The translations under genes and the position numbers were made by a program. Shown in pieces: positions 7,573-16,569 of a stretch of DNA of 64,000 nt (positions within the stretch are counted from its first letter, which is position 1; every line of letters starts with the position of its first letter). Source of the DNA: Pseudomonas sp. P8_229. GTDB lineage: Bacteria; Pseudomonadota; Gammaproteobacteria; Pseudomonadales; Pseudomonadaceae. The notes beneath the pieces are model-generated. The model did no database searches. It was given only the letters and a program-made list of their open reading frames with translations, and had not been told where the DNA came from. Location of the stretch: positions 3,713,501 to 3,777,500 of the forward strand of contig NZ_CP125378.1 of the NCBI RefSeq assembly GCF_034008635.1. Direction: 5' to 3'.

Positions 7573-9561
7573 ATGTCGCCTCGTTCGCAGTTCAACGGCC
7601 CGGCCCGGCAACACGGGGCGATCGGGTTGATGGCGGCTGCCACCCTCAGCCTGGCGCTGGTGTTGATGCTGTTGGTGGTCGATACCGGTCGCCTGTACAT
7701 GGAGCAACGCAAGTTGCAGCGGGTGGTCGACAGTGCGGCGCTGGAAGCCGTCAGTCGCGGCGGCAATTGTCAGTCAGGCCTGACCGCCGCCGCTTATGCC
7801 GGGCAAAGCGCCGTGCGCAATGGCTACACCGTCGATGCCAACAACACCCTGGCAACCACCTGCGGCAGCCTACAGACCCCAGCCAGCGGACTGCGTACCT
7901 TTACCGTCGATGCCACCCAGTCGGCCGCGGTCAAGGTCGCCGCCAGCCGAACGGTGACCACCAGTTTTGCCGGTGGCGTACAAGCGTTGTTCACTGGCTC
8001 ACCCGTCAGCTTGAGCACCACGCTCAATGCCTCGGCGGTCGCCGCCTTGCCAATCCCGACGGTGGCGCAATTGAACATCCGCAGTACCCTGGCGAGCATC
8101 AACACCGCGCAATCGAACATTCTCAACCCGCTGTTCTCCGGGCTGCTCGGCGGCAACGTCAACCTCACTGCACTGGGCTGGGATGGTCTGCTCAACACCG
8201 ACATCAACCTGCTCAGCTACCTCAATCAATTGGCGATCAACCTCAACGTGGCCGCCGGTAACTACACGCAGCTGCTCAACACTCAGGCTACGGTCACTCA
8301 ACTGATTCAGGCGGCTGCGACAGTGGTGCAACTCAATGGCGCGACCGCCACGGTGATCACCGCGCTGGGGCAATTGCAGGTCGCGGCGATCAACGCCGCA
8401 CCGGTCAAACTAGGCGATATCCTGCAGTTGCAGACCGGCACCACGGCGGCCGGGCTGGATGCCAACCTGCAGTTGCTGCAATTGATTCAGGGCGTGGTGC
8501 AACTGGCCAACAGCAAAAGCGCGGTGGCCGCGACCTTGCCGATCAGTGTCTTGGGGCTGGCGAACGTCACGGTGCGGGTCAAGGTGATCGAGCCGCCGCA
8601 GTTTTCGGCGATTGGCGACCCGGCGCGGGCCAAGGCGAATCCATTGGGGCCGGACCGGATTTATGTGCGTACTGCGCAGATCCGCACGATGCTCTCGGTG
8701 GATCTGCCGGTATTGAGTGGGGTGGCCGGACTGACCAACGCGGTGCTGGGGCTGGTGGGGGGGCTGACCTCGACGCTCAATGCTGTGCTCGGCCTGAATC
8801 TGGTGGCAGTGCTGAACTCGGTGGTATGCCTTGGGTGTCAGCAACTGGATCCACTGCTTTTGCCGTCGCCGAGAATCGATATCAGCCTAGATGCCGGTGG
8901 TGCCAAAAGTTATGTCACTGATTACAGTTGCCCGACCGGATCCACAGGTACCAAGAGTCTGACTGCGCATACCGTTACCTCGATTGCCGACCTCAAGCTC
9001 GGCAAGATCGACCCCACCAATGCTTTCTCATCTTCAGCAGAGCCGACGGTAACGCCGTTGCCGCTGATCGATCTGGGCATAGCGACCTGTTACCGGGTCG
9101 TTGGGCTCGGCAGTTGCGACCCTAATTCGCATATTCAATACGGTGCCGGCGGCATCGCAATCATGCTGGATACTCCCGTCGCGCAAAACTCGCAGGACTT
9201 GCTATTTTCCAGTGGTACGCCATTTTCGACACCTGCCAACCTTAAACTGCCGCCAAGTGTGCAATCAGCTGCGCCGACCTCCAATATCGTCGGCAGCCTG
9301 AGCAACACGTTGGCGGGGATCAATTTGATCGTATACAGACCGCAGGGCAGTAATCCGCTGGGCGCAATTGTGACTGGCGTCGCCTCATTGATCAGTGATG
9401 TCACCAATCATCTGCTGCCTGTGGTGACCAACCTGGTTAGCCCATTGCTCGACCCATTGCTCAACAATCTGCTTAAAAGCCTGGGCATCAACCTGATGGA
9501 CGTCGACGTCGGCGCCAACATGACCTGTGGCCAGACGGGCAAGGCCTATCTGGTGATCTAG
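7573..9561 (+). CDS. tadG: TadG-like pilus assembly protein
   Basis: A 662-residue protein of the TadG family, associated with Flp/Tad pilus assembly. Near the N-terminus is a single membrane segment (GAIGLMAAATLSLALVLMLLVVDTG) followed by YMEQRKLQRVVDSAALEAV, the Flp-like TadE/TadG signature. The long periplasmic part contains several Asn/Leu-rich repeats and Cys pairs. AAGGAG lies six bases before the ATG; the frame upstream of it crosses REP DNA. The 3' end overlaps the convergent pprA gene by 4 bp. It stands apart from the main tad operon, as in PAO1 where such genes flank pprA/pprB. Confidence 0.8.
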   Translation: MSPRSQFNGPARQHGAIGLMAAATLSLALVLMLLVVDTGRLYMEQRKLQRVVDSAALEAVSRGGNCQSGLTAAAYAGQSAVRNGYTVDANNTLATTCGSLQTPASGLRTFTVDATQSAAVKVAASRTVTTSFAGGVQALFTGSPVSLSTTLNASAVAALPIPTVAQLNIRSTLASINTAQSNILNPLFSGLLGGNVNLTALGWDGLLNTDINLLSYLNQLAINLNVAAGNYTQLLNTQATVTQLIQAAATVVQLNGATATVITALGQLQVAAINAAPVKLGDILQLQTGTTAAGLDANLQLLQLIQGVVQLANSKSAVAATLPISVLGLANVTVRVKVIEPPQFSAIGDPARAKANPLGPDRIYVRTAQIRTMLSVDLPVLSGVAGLTNAVLGLVGGLTSTLNAVLGLNLVAVLNSVVCLGCQQLDPLLLPSPRIDISLDAGGAKSYVTDYSCPTGSTGTKSLTAHTVTSIADLKLGKIDPTNAFSSSAEPTVTPLPLIDLGIATCYRVVGLGSCDPNSHIQYGAGGIAIMLDTPVAQNSQDLLFSSGTPFSTPANLKLPPSVQSAAPTSNIVGSLSNTLAGINLIVYRPQGSNPLGAIVTGVASLISDVTNHLLPVVTNLVSPLLDPLLNNLLKSLGINLMDVDVGANMTCGQTGKAYLVI

Positions 9562-12305
9562 ACCTCCGGTGCCACTGGCAGCTCAATGCAGAACCGCGCG
9601 CCTTCCACCGAATTGCGCACGCTGAGATGGCCGCCCATGTTTTCGATGATGCCGTAACTTACCGACAGGCCCAGCCCGGTGCCGACGCCGACCGGTTTGG
9701 TGGTGAAGAACGGTTCGAAAATCCGCTCCAGCAAACGCGGGTCGATGCCGCCGCCGTTGTCCTCGACCCACAGCCGCACCTTGTGCTCATCGCGCTCGGC
9801 GTAGATCGAGATCCAGGGCTTGAACGACGAATCTTTCTCGCGTTTGCCGAGTAGTGCATCGCGGGCGTTGACCATCAGGTTGATCAGCACCTGCTCCAGC
9901 TGATCGACATAACCGCGTACCTGCACGCTAAAACCGGTTTCGCTGATGCGCAGGTCCACGCCCTTGCCGCGCATGCCCTCGGCCAGCAACGACAGCGTGC
10001 CTTCGATGGCCGAGGCCGGGTTGAACAGTTGCTGCTCGACCTCCGAGCGGCGGCCGAACACGCGCATGTGATCGACCACTTTTGCCGCGCGCTGCACCTG
10101 GGCGTCGATGCGGTTGAGTTTGTCGGTCAGGTAATCGATCTGCACATCGCCGTTACCCAGGCGCTTGAGCACGTTGACGATGGCCATGCGCATGACGTTC
10201 AGTGGCTGGTTGATTTCGTGGGCGAGGCCGGTGGCCATTTCGCCGAGGGTGGCCATTTTCGCGCTTTGCGTGAGTTGCTGCTGCGAGCGCCGCACCTCGG
10301 TGTTGTCGCGGCCCACGGCCTGCACTTCGAGCAGGCGCCCGTGTTCATCGAACACGCCGCGATCTGACCACACCCACCACGCGTGTTCGCGCCCGGGCAA
10401 CTGCAGGCTGATTTCGGCGGTGCTCACTGGCAGCTCCGGGGTCAGCAGCGCCAGGCGTTGCACGAACGCTGCACGTTGTTCATCGGACATCCAGCTGCCC
10501 AGATCGACCCCCGGCAATTGCTCCGGCGTGCATTCCAGATAGGTCGCCAGCGGACGGTTGCCGAACGTCAGGGTCAGGTCCGGGCGATAGCGGCAGATCA
10601 TCGCTGGCGAGTCTTCCACCAGAATCCGATAGCGCTCTTCGCTGTGCCTGACCTGCTCGGCGGCGAGGGTCGCTTCGGTGACATCCAGCCACAGCCCGAC
10701 AGCTTCGACCGGCAGGCCAAGGTCATTGCGCAAAAGCTTGGCTTCGTCGAGCAGCCAGTGATATTCGCCGCGCGCGTCGCGCAAGCGAAAACGCGCGCGC
10801 ACCGAGCCTTCGCGTAACAGTTGTCGGGAGCGGGCGAAATACAGCTCGCGGTCCTCAGGGTGAATCAGTTGCACCCAGTCGGCGCTGCTGCACTCGTCTG
10901 GTGTCCAGCCCAGCAGAGGTTCCAGGCTGGCGCTGAAGAAGTCTGGAATCAGCGCGCCTTCGACGTAGCGCTGGACATAAATCACCGCCGGCGAGCTGGC
11001 GATCAGATTGTCCAGTCGCGCATGGGCGGCTTCGGCCCGTTGCTGCTGGTTCTGGATGTCGCTGATGTCGAGCATGAACCCTACCAGGCGCCGCTGTTCA
11101 CCGGTGCCGGCGACCTGACCCTGCACGCGATACCACAAGGGCGTTTGTTCGGGACCGCTGCGGTGCAGGCGAACGTTCAAGGTCAGGGCCTCGCCGTGCA
11201 GTTGCAGGGTGTGCAGGCGACTGCGCAGTTCTTCGCGGTCGGCCGGATGAATCAGCGCCAGCCAGTCCTGCAGTGAGATTCGAGCACTGTCTGCTGGCAG
11301 CACATCGAGCAGCGACGGGGCCAGCAGCACCTCGTCACCGAGCATCTCCCACCAACCAGTGCCGAGCAGGGTTTGCAGCGACTCGAGCCGCTCGGTGTAT
11401 TGATGATGCTGCTGGTCGCGCAGGCGGCTGAGCAACGGGCCGGCGAGGGCGCTGGTCAATGACATCCAGTCGCGGTCGCTCAGATGCGGCGCGGCAACGT
11501 CGACGGTGTAGAAGCCGCAGAGCAGCCACGCCACCACCCCGCGATCATCGCTGTAGGGCACGGCGAAACCATCGGCGTTGCCGAACGTGGCTTCCACCCG
11601 CGCGTGTTCGTACAAGCCATGATGGGCGCCGAGGCGCTGCGGTGCACTGCCGTTGAGGCTGTCGAGCGGCGTGCCCAGACGCTGGCCGTCCTGCCACAGC
11701 ATGGGTGCATCGTGGGCGCGATACTGTTCGAAGATCTGCCAGCCCTGTTCCTGTTCGTCGAGCAGGGCGATGGCCAGGCACGGGATATGCCAGCGCTGGG
11801 CGATGGCCTGCAATTGCTCGCTGACCACCACCGGCAGGCGCATCAGGCTGCAGGCTCGCAGGTGTTCGCTGATCTGCCCGGCGAGCGCCTGACAGGATTC
11901 GCGGTGGCGCGATTGCTGGCGCTCCAGCAGCAGGTCTGCGATGTCCATCAGTTGCAGCACCCAGCCCTCGGCCGAAGGCTGCACCCAACCGCGCAGGTGC
12001 AGGGTCTGATCGCTGAGGCCGGGAAAGTCCAGGTCGAGCATTTGCCCTTGCCAGTCTTGTGGGCGGCCTTCAATCGCCAGCGTGCTGTGCGCCAGTAAAT
12101 AAGCCGACAGCGGCACCGGTGATTGGTGGGGCGGCTGTTGTGCCAGTTGGTGGCGCAACGGCCCGGCCAGCTGTAACACGCAACCGTCGTGGTCCAGATG
12201 CAGATGCAGGCCCAGCGGCGGCGAGCCGAGATGGTCGGGGAGTTCGTTGGCAGGCGCAGGCGCGCGTTTGAGCAGGCGCCCGAACAGTTTGTCGCCGGTG
12301 GTCAA
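9558..12305 (-). CDS. pprA: PprA-like multi-PAS sensor histidine kinase
   Basis: A 915-residue hybrid of input domains and a kinase core. An N-terminal GAF-like region (about 150-300) is followed by three PAS/PAC units (about 320-440, 445-570, 575-690). Then come HisKA with the phospho-acceptor His in [11 protein letters not shown] and a HATPase with [10 protein letters not shown] (N box), VEDNGGGID (G1), FEPFFTTK (F) and [11 protein letters not shown] (G2). No transmembrane segment is evident, so it is probably cytosolic. In PAO1 PprA is the partner of PprB, which activates flp-tad; position beside fppA and pprB supports this name. The start is TTG, overlapping the tadE stop as TTGA. Confidence 0.82.
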   Translation of the reverse strand: MTTGDKLFGRLLKRAPAPANELPDHLGSPPLGLHLHLDHDGCVLQLAGPLRHQLAQQPPHQSPVPLSAYLLAHSTLAIEGRPQDWQGQMLDLDFPGLSDQTLHLRGWVQPSAEGWVLQLMDIADLLLERQQSRHRESCQALAGQISEHLRACSLMRLPVVVSEQLQAIAQRWHIPCLAIALLDEQEQGWQIFEQYRAHDAPMLWQDGQRLGTPLDSLNGSAPQRLGAHHGLYEHARVEATFGNADGFAVPYSDDRGVVAWLLCGFYTVDVAAPHLSDRDWMSLTSALAGPLLSRLRDQQHHQYTERLESLQTLLGTGWWEMLGDEVLLAPSLLDVLPADSARISLQDWLALIHPADREELRSRLHTLQLHGEALTLNVRLHRSGPEQTPLWYRVQGQVAGTGEQRRLVGFMLDISDIQNQQQRAEAAHARLDNLIASSPAVIYVQRYVEGALIPDFFSASLEPLLGWTPDECSSADWVQLIHPEDRELYFARSRQLLREGSVRARFRLRDARGEYHWLLDEAKLLRNDLGLPVEAVGLWLDVTEATLAAEQVRHSEERYRILVEDSPAMICRYRPDLTLTFGNRPLATYLECTPEQLPGVDLGSWMSDEQRAAFVQRLALLTPELPVSTAEISLQLPGREHAWWVWSDRGVFDEHGRLLEVQAVGRDNTEVRRSQQQLTQSAKMATLGEMATGLAHEINQPLNVMRMAIVNVLKRLGNGDVQIDYLTDKLNRIDAQVQRAAKVVDHMRVFGRRSEVEQQLFNPASAIEGTLSLLAEGMRGKGVDLRISETGFSVQVRGYVDQLEQVLINLMVNARDALLGKREKDSSFKPWISIYAERDEHKVRLWVEDNGGGIDPRLLERIFEPFFTTKPVGVGTGLGLSVSYGIIENMGGHLSVRNSVEGARFCIELPVAPEV

Positions 12306-12748
12306 AATTTCAGGCTCGACGCGGCGGAGAGGGTGGCGGGCAGGCTCGGCACTGCACCCACGCCCGGCAGCACCAGAAACGGAATGACCTGATTGAGCTT
12401 GCTGGTAGGGTAATCGACCCTGACCGTCAGCGTACCTTGAGTGGCGTCATACACCGCTGAGGTGTCGACGCCGACCACCAGGTTCAGCGCTGGTGGCACC
12501 CACTGCAACTGCTGGGTCAACGCGGTGTTGGCAGTGCTCACCACCACGGAGGCATAACCGGGGGTGTTGGGGTCGACCCCGACGCTGCGACGCACCGCTT
12601 CGGACGTTGCCTCGTTGAACGTCTGCATCAATACAAACGGCAGGCTGTAGCTGACGAGCGCGTAGAACACAGCGAAAAAAATCACGAATACCAGAGCGAA
12701 TTCGATCGCCACTGCGCCTGCCTGTGATTTTGCGAAGCCGGTTTTCAT
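12302..12748 (-). CDS. tadE: TadE-like pseudopilin
   Basis: A 148-residue TadE-family minor pilin. A type IVb prepilin-like leader gives SQAG followed by AVAIEFALVF, with Gly11 at -1 and Glu16 at +5, the requirements for cleavage by FppA/TadV-type peptidases. The body is a short globular domain with several Val/Thr-rich strands. An in-frame GTG at 12772 is an alternative start with no clear ribosome binding site. It is translationally coupled to pprA. Confidence 0.78.
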   Translation of the reverse strand: MKTGFAKSQAGAVAIEFALVFVIFFAVFYALVSYSLPFVLMQTFNEATSEAVRRSVGVDPNTPGYASVVVSTANTALTQQLQWVPPALNLVVGVDTSAVYDATQGTLTVRVDYPTSKLNQVIPFLVLPGVGAVPSLPATLSAASSLKF

Positions 12749-12824
12749 GACTGCGTCTACCCTGACGTTCACTGCGTAGTATCAGCATAGAATCAATCAG
12801 CAGAATCGGACGGGATTTAACCGG

Positions 12825-13295
12825 ATGCAGAGTTTAGTTCTCCTGATCTGGCTGGCCTTGTGCGCAGCCCAGGATGCCCGGCAACGGCGTATATCCAATG
12901 TGCTGACGTTCGGTGCGGGGGCGCTGGCGCTGATTTATCTGTGGGTGACCGGCACGACCTGGCTCGGGGCCGATGCGCAGGAGGGGCTCTGGGCTGGCGT
13001 GATCGCCCTGGCGTTGACCGCACCGGGGTATTTCATGGGCCGCATGGGCGCGGGCGATGTGAAATTAATGACAGCCATGGGCCTTGCGACGAACGGTTTA
13101 TTCATTCTTTGCGCGTTTATCGGCGCCGGCGTCGCCAGTCTGCTCTGGCTGCTGATCGCGCCAAGAGTCTGGCTTCATATGAGTCAACGACTTAGAGAAC
13201 ATCTTCGATATATGGAGCCGGGAGTGTCAAAGAAGCTGCCATTTGCACCGTTCGTGCTGGCGGGGGTACTGGTTTCGATTCATTGGATCCATTAG
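12825..13295 (+). CDS. fppA: Type IVb prepilin peptidase (A24 family)
   Basis: A 156-residue aspartic prepilin peptidase lacking the N-terminal methylase domain of PilD, as in FppA/TadV/CpaA. The two catalytic aspartates are Asp17 (AAQDARQRRI) and Asp78 in the GxGD motif (MGAGDVKLM). About five membrane helices are present. Its expected substrates here are the two Flp pilins and TadE/TadG. It is divergent from tadE and upstream of pprB. Confidence 0.9.
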   Translation: MQSLVLLIWLALCAAQDARQRRISNVLTFGAGALALIYLWVTGTTWLGADAQEGLWAGVIALALTAPGYFMGRMGAGDVKLMTAMGLATNGLFILCAFIGAGVASLLWLLIAPRVWLHMSQRLREHLRYMEPGVSKKLPFAPFVLAGVLVSIHWIH

Positions 13296-13314
13296 TCGCC
13301 AGTTGCCACTAGTC

Positions 13315-13326
13315 CTATGTACATAG
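13315..13326. promoter_or_regulatory. 12-bp palindrome upstream of pprB
   Basis: The perfect palindrome CTATGTACATAG lies about 90 bp before the pprB start, in the fppA-pprB gap. It could be a dimeric regulator site; no regulator can be assigned from sequence alone. Confidence 0.3.
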
Positions 13327-13414
13327 TCGGAAAGTGCGTCTACTTTCAAATGAAGTCGTTACACCGCCAAAGTGCAGAAAAAGTCAGCTTTGGCCTCGAG
13401 CAATGGAGTGGTTC

Positions 13415-14200
13415 GTGAACAAGCTTACGTCTGCGGTAAAAGTGCTCGTAGTCGATGATCAACCGTTGATTGTCGAAGAGTTGTGCGAGTTTCTCGAAAG
13501 CAGCGGTTACCGCTGTGTGCCGTGTGAATCCAGCCAGCAGGCGATCGAGCGTTTCAGCGAAGACGCGGAAATCGGCCTGGTGCTGAGCGATCTGCATATG
13601 CCCGACATGGATGGCATTCAACTGGTGCAGGAGCTGCAACGTATCTGCGGCAAACACCGGGTGTTCGAAGCGATCATGCTCACCGGTCGCGCTGATAAAC
13701 AGGACGTGATCAAGGCCCTGCGCGCAGGGATTGCCGACTACTATCAGAAGCCGATCGAACTGGATGAACTGCTCGAAGGCGTGAGACGTCAGGAATTGGC
13801 GCTGCAGGATCGGCACAAGAATGTGCAGCTGGGTCATCTGAATCAGAAGCTGCAATTTCTTTCCGAATCCATCGACGATCTCTACCAGGACCTGGACAAG
13901 GTCCGGCGTAATCCGGCGGCAGTGGTCAGCGACATGCTCGGCGGCGATGGCGCCGAGGCAGAGCAGGAAATTCCGGCGATCTTCAATCAGTTGTCACCAC
14001 GGCAGCTGGATGTGGCGCGCCTGGTGGGCAAAGGGCAGACCAACTATCAGATCGCCTGCGAGTTGGGCATCACCGAAAACACCGTGAAGCTGTACGTTTC
14101 GCAGGTGTTGCGCCTGACCCACATGCACAACCGCACCCAATTGGCATTGGCGCTTTCACCCAGCGCCTCAGCAGCTCGTCAGCGGGTAACCGCACACTGA
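13415..14200 (+). CDS. pprB: PprB-like response regulator
   Basis: A 261-residue response regulator. The receiver has Asp14/Asp15, phospho-acceptor Asp59 (VLSDLHMPD), Thr90 and Lys112 (YYQKPIEL). The C-terminal LuxR/NarL helix-turn-helix is LSPRQLDVARLVGKGQTNYQIACELGITENTVKLYV (quoted in part: KGQTNYQIACELGI). GTG at 13415 is chosen because GGAG sits six bases upstream; ATG 13403 would add four residues and has a weaker site. In P. aeruginosa PprB activates flp-tad, the bap adhesin and cupE. Here it lies next to those same pilus genes. Confidence 0.85.
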   Translation: MNKLTSAVKVLVVDDQPLIVEELCEFLESSGYRCVPCESSQQAIERFSEDAEIGLVLSDLHMPDMDGIQLVQELQRICGKHRVFEAIMLTGRADKQDVIKALRAGIADYYQKPIELDELLEGVRRQELALQDRHKNVQLGHLNQKLQFLSESIDDLYQDLDKVRRNPAAVVSDMLGGDGAEAEQEIPAIFNQLSPRQLDVARLVGKGQTNYQIACELGITENTVKLYVSQVLRLTHMHNRTQLALALSPSASAARQRVTAH

Positions 14201-14208
14201 TCCCGATG

Positions 14209-14229
14209 GCCTGTCCATCGCGGACAGGC
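14209..14229. terminator. Hairpin between convergent pprB and receiver gene
   Basis: Perfect 8-bp stem GCCTGTCC / GGACAGGC with loop ATCGC. The following T-run is weak, so it may be a modest bidirectional terminator. Confidence 0.5.
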
Positions 14230-14260
14230 AGTCAATTCTTCCAAAATATCTCGTCGCCGA

Positions 14261-14668
14261 TTACGTGGCCTGAGCCTTGGGATTGGGGAACAGATTGTCC
14301 AGGGTTTCCAGCAGGCGCACGTGGTAGATCGGCTTGCGAAACAGGTCCAGCACTTGATGGCGCAGCATGTCGCTGACGTCCTCCATGTCGGCGTGTCCGG
14401 ACGTGACGATCACCGGTAGATGCTGGCGTGAAGTGTGCTCGCGCAGGCGTTTGATCAGCGACATGCCGGACTCCTCCGGCATACGCAGATCGGTAATCAC
14501 CAGGGCGATATCGGGATAGCGGGTGAGGTGGTGCAGGGCGAGTTTCACCGACGTCGCGGTGTGGCAGACAAAGCCCTCGCCCTCCAGTAACTCGGCCAGC
14601 TCAAGCAACGCATCCTCTTCATCGTCAACCAGCAGCAACTGTTGGCGGGGGAGTGAGGAAGCAGTCAT
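14261..14668 (-). CDS. Single-domain response regulator (receiver only)
   Basis: A 135-residue CheY-like receiver without an output domain. Acidic pocket Asp15/Asp16 (LLLVDDEEDA), phospho-acceptor Asp60 (VITDLRMPEES), Thr89 (VIVTSGHAD) and Lys112 (LFRKPI) are all present, so it should be phosphorylatable. It sits between pprB and the flp pilin genes, on the same strand as flp and 66 bp downstream of the first pilin gene. I recall no equivalent in the PAO1 locus. It may be a phosphate sink or second target for PprA; this is inference. Confidence 0.8.
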   Translation of the reverse strand: MTASSLPRQQLLLVDDEEDALLELAELLEGEGFVCHTATSVKLALHHLTRYPDIALVITDLRMPEESGMSLIKRLREHTSRQHLPVIVTSGHADMEDVSDMLRHQVLDLFRKPIYHVRLLETLDNLFPNPKAQAT

Positions 14669-14734
14669 GGGCAGTCCCTGAGTAGCTGAAAGTGAGATCG
14701 AGTGTAGCGCGACATTCGCCGGACGCGACTCACA

Positions 14735-14947
14735 TCAGGGTGTCTGCACCGGAGCTGTTTGTGCAGTGCCGCCGAGGGACACCAGTACGCTGTTGAAGAT
14801 CGCAAAGATTTTCGCGCCCAGTGGTGTGATGAATACCACCACCACGACCGCCACCATGGCCACCACAATGGCGTACTCGATGGCTGACGCGGCTTCCGTG
14901 CTGGCCAGAAAGGACCTCAGGCGCATTATCAGGTATTCAAGGATCAT
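14735..14947 (-). CDS. flp: Flp family type IVb pilin, Ala at cleavage site
   Basis: A 70-residue Flp prepilin. The hydrophobic core is AASAIEYAIVVAMVAVVVVVF, with Glu24 (+5) and Tyr25 of the Flp motif. The residue before the predicted cleavage site is Ala19, where Flp prepilins normally have Gly. ATG 14947 is preferred to ATG 14953 because AAGGAG is 7 bases upstream of it and only 1 base from the other. It follows a closely similar pilin gene on the same strand, 117 bp away. Confidence 0.85.
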   Translation of the reverse strand: MILEYLIMRLRSFLASTEAASAIEYAIVVAMVAVVVVVFITPLGAKIFAIFNSVLVSLGGTAQTAPVQTP

Positions 14948-15064
14948 GGACATTCTCCTTCATGACAGCGGGAGATCGGACCTGAAATCCGATGACTTGC
15001 CAGTGCCGGAGCGTTGCTGTTTTTCAGCACTGACCCGGGCACTGGAAGAGGGGAAAGGTTTGGA

Positions 15065-15280
15065 TCAGGGCGTCGGTCTGACCTGTGTAGCGCCACCGAG
15101 TTTGGTCAGCACCAGGTTGAAAATGGCCAGCACCTTGTCGCCGATGGGCGTCACAAACACCACCACAACGACCGCCACCATTGCCACCACGATCGCATAT
15201 TCAATGGCAGACGCACCTTCTTCACTTCTGCACAGCAATCTGGCCCTGGCCAATAGATAGTCGATGATCATCCGAAACAT
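15065..15280 (-). CDS. flp: Flp family type IVb pilin, canonical
   Basis: A 71-residue Flp prepilin with leader ending SEEG22 and mature start ASAIEYAIVVAMVAVVVVVF (Glu27 at +5, Tyr28). This is the expected substrate of FppA and the likely main pilus subunit. AAAGGAG lies before ATG 15280; an upstream in-frame ATG at 15337 has no such site. The core is nearly identical to the downstream pilin, so the pair arose by duplication. Confidence 0.88.
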   Translation of the reverse strand: MFRMIIDYLLARARLLCRSEEGASAIEYAIVVAMVAVVVVVFVTPIGDKVLAIFNLVLTKLGGATQVRPTP

Positions 15281-15616
15281 ACGTCCACTCCTTTGCGCCT
15301 CTGGCGCCGATCCAACGCTACAGCGGCATGCTTTCACCGTGCTATCAGAGCATTGTCAACAAACCCCCGGTCAACAACTGTAAGAACGGATTAATCACAA
15401 AGGATTAGTCGGATCGTGAGTCGGCCCTGTCCCTACAGTTAATTGGCCAGGACTCATACTTTAGTGAGTTATTTTCCTGTCAGTAATGGCGTTTTGGCTC
15501 GGATCAGCTAGTTTGGAAATAGCGAAATAGTTGCATGTTCATAGCTGCCTGATCGCGAAAAAATCTCTCATCAGGAAGTACAGGCTGTCGGTGCAGTAAG
15601 GAAAGGGAGAGCCGTC
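15281..15616. promoter_or_regulatory. Divergent flp / rcpC promoter region
   Basis: This 336-bp gap is AT-rich compared with its surroundings and must hold promoters for the leftward pilin genes and the rightward tad operon. Visible features are a direct repeat GGATTAATC / GGATTAGTC (15388-15396 and 15402-15410) and an inverted repeat ACTCA-N8-TGAGT around 15453-15470. They are candidates for PprB or another regulator; the assignment is inference. Confidence 0.45.
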
Positions 15617-16549
15617 ATGAACAGTCGCGTCACCATGGGTCTTGCAGTAGTGTTGTTGCTTGGGGCAATCATCGTCGGTTACTGGGGCCTGGTCCTCAGT
15701 CGGCAACCGGCTCCCGTTGCCCAGGCGCCTGCCGCCCCGGCTGCCGTTGTGGAAAAAACCGTCGCCGCCGCCGAAGACCAGACCCGTCAGCCCGTGGTCG
15801 TGCTGTTGCACGATGTCCCGCCTTTTACCCCGTTGACGGCTGCGGATCTGGCGCTGGAAAAGCTGCGCAGTGCCCCGGCCGGCAGCCTGTCCAGCGTCGA
15901 TCAAGCAGTCGGCCGTACCCCTTGGCGACACCTGAGCGCGGGCACTTGGCTCAACGATGAAAGCTTCGAAGCTGGCGGATCGCTGGCACGGATGATTCAC
16001 AGTGATGAGCGTGCCTTGACCGTGGCGGTGGATGAGGTAATCGGTGCTGCCGGGCAACTGATCCCCGGTGACTACGTCGACGTGTTGCTCTACCTGCGCC
16101 AGGACGCGAGCAATCTGCAGCAATCGGCGCAGATCGTCGTACCGGCCATGCGCGTACTCGGCGTTGGCGATCAATACGGCCTGACCAACGACGGCCAGCC
16201 CGCCAGCCCGGCCCTCAGCGCCGACGACAAACTCAAACAGGATCAACGCCGCATCGCCGCGCGCACCGTGGTGCTGGCGGTGCCTGAGCAGTTGCTGAGC
16301 CGGATGATGCTCGCCACCCAGGTCGGCACGTTGCGCCTGGCCGTGCGCAGCAGCGAGGAGCAGCGCCTGGCCAAATACTGGGCTGGTGAAAAGCAGTCGC
16401 CGGCGCACCTGGACAACGCCAACAGCCAACTCTTCCAGTTCACGCAACTGGCCCTGGGCGCGGCGCCGAAAACGCCGGCCACTGGCGGCCATACGCGCAC
16501 GCCGATGGAAGTGATCCGCGGCAACCAGGTTTCCCAACAAGCCCCATGA
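15617..16549 (+). CDS. rcpC: Flp pilus assembly protein CpaB/RcpC
   Basis: A 310-residue periplasmic protein anchored by one N-terminal helix (VTMGLAVVLLLGAIIVGYWG). A SAF-like domain follows (VVVLLHDVPPFTPLTAADLA, LSAGTWLNDESF), then the RcpC/CpaB C-terminal region. It is thought to interact with the secretin RcpA and control pore opening. GGGAG lies upstream of the ATG. First gene of the tad operon; its stop overlaps an ATG for rcpA. Confidence 0.88.
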   Translation: MNSRVTMGLAVVLLLGAIIVGYWGLVLSRQPAPVAQAPAAPAAVVEKTVAAAEDQTRQPVVVLLHDVPPFTPLTAADLALEKLRSAPAGSLSSVDQAVGRTPWRHLSAGTWLNDESFEAGGSLARMIHSDERALTVAVDEVIGAAGQLIPGDYVDVLLYLRQDASNLQQSAQIVVPAMRVLGVGDQYGLTNDGQPASPALSADDKLKQDQRRIAARTVVLAVPEQLLSRMMLATQVGTLRLAVRSSEEQRLAKYWAGEKQSPAHLDNANSQLFQFTQLALGAAPKTPATGGHTRTPMEVIRGNQVSQQAP

Positions 16550-16569
16550 CTGAGCAAGGATCCACGTGC

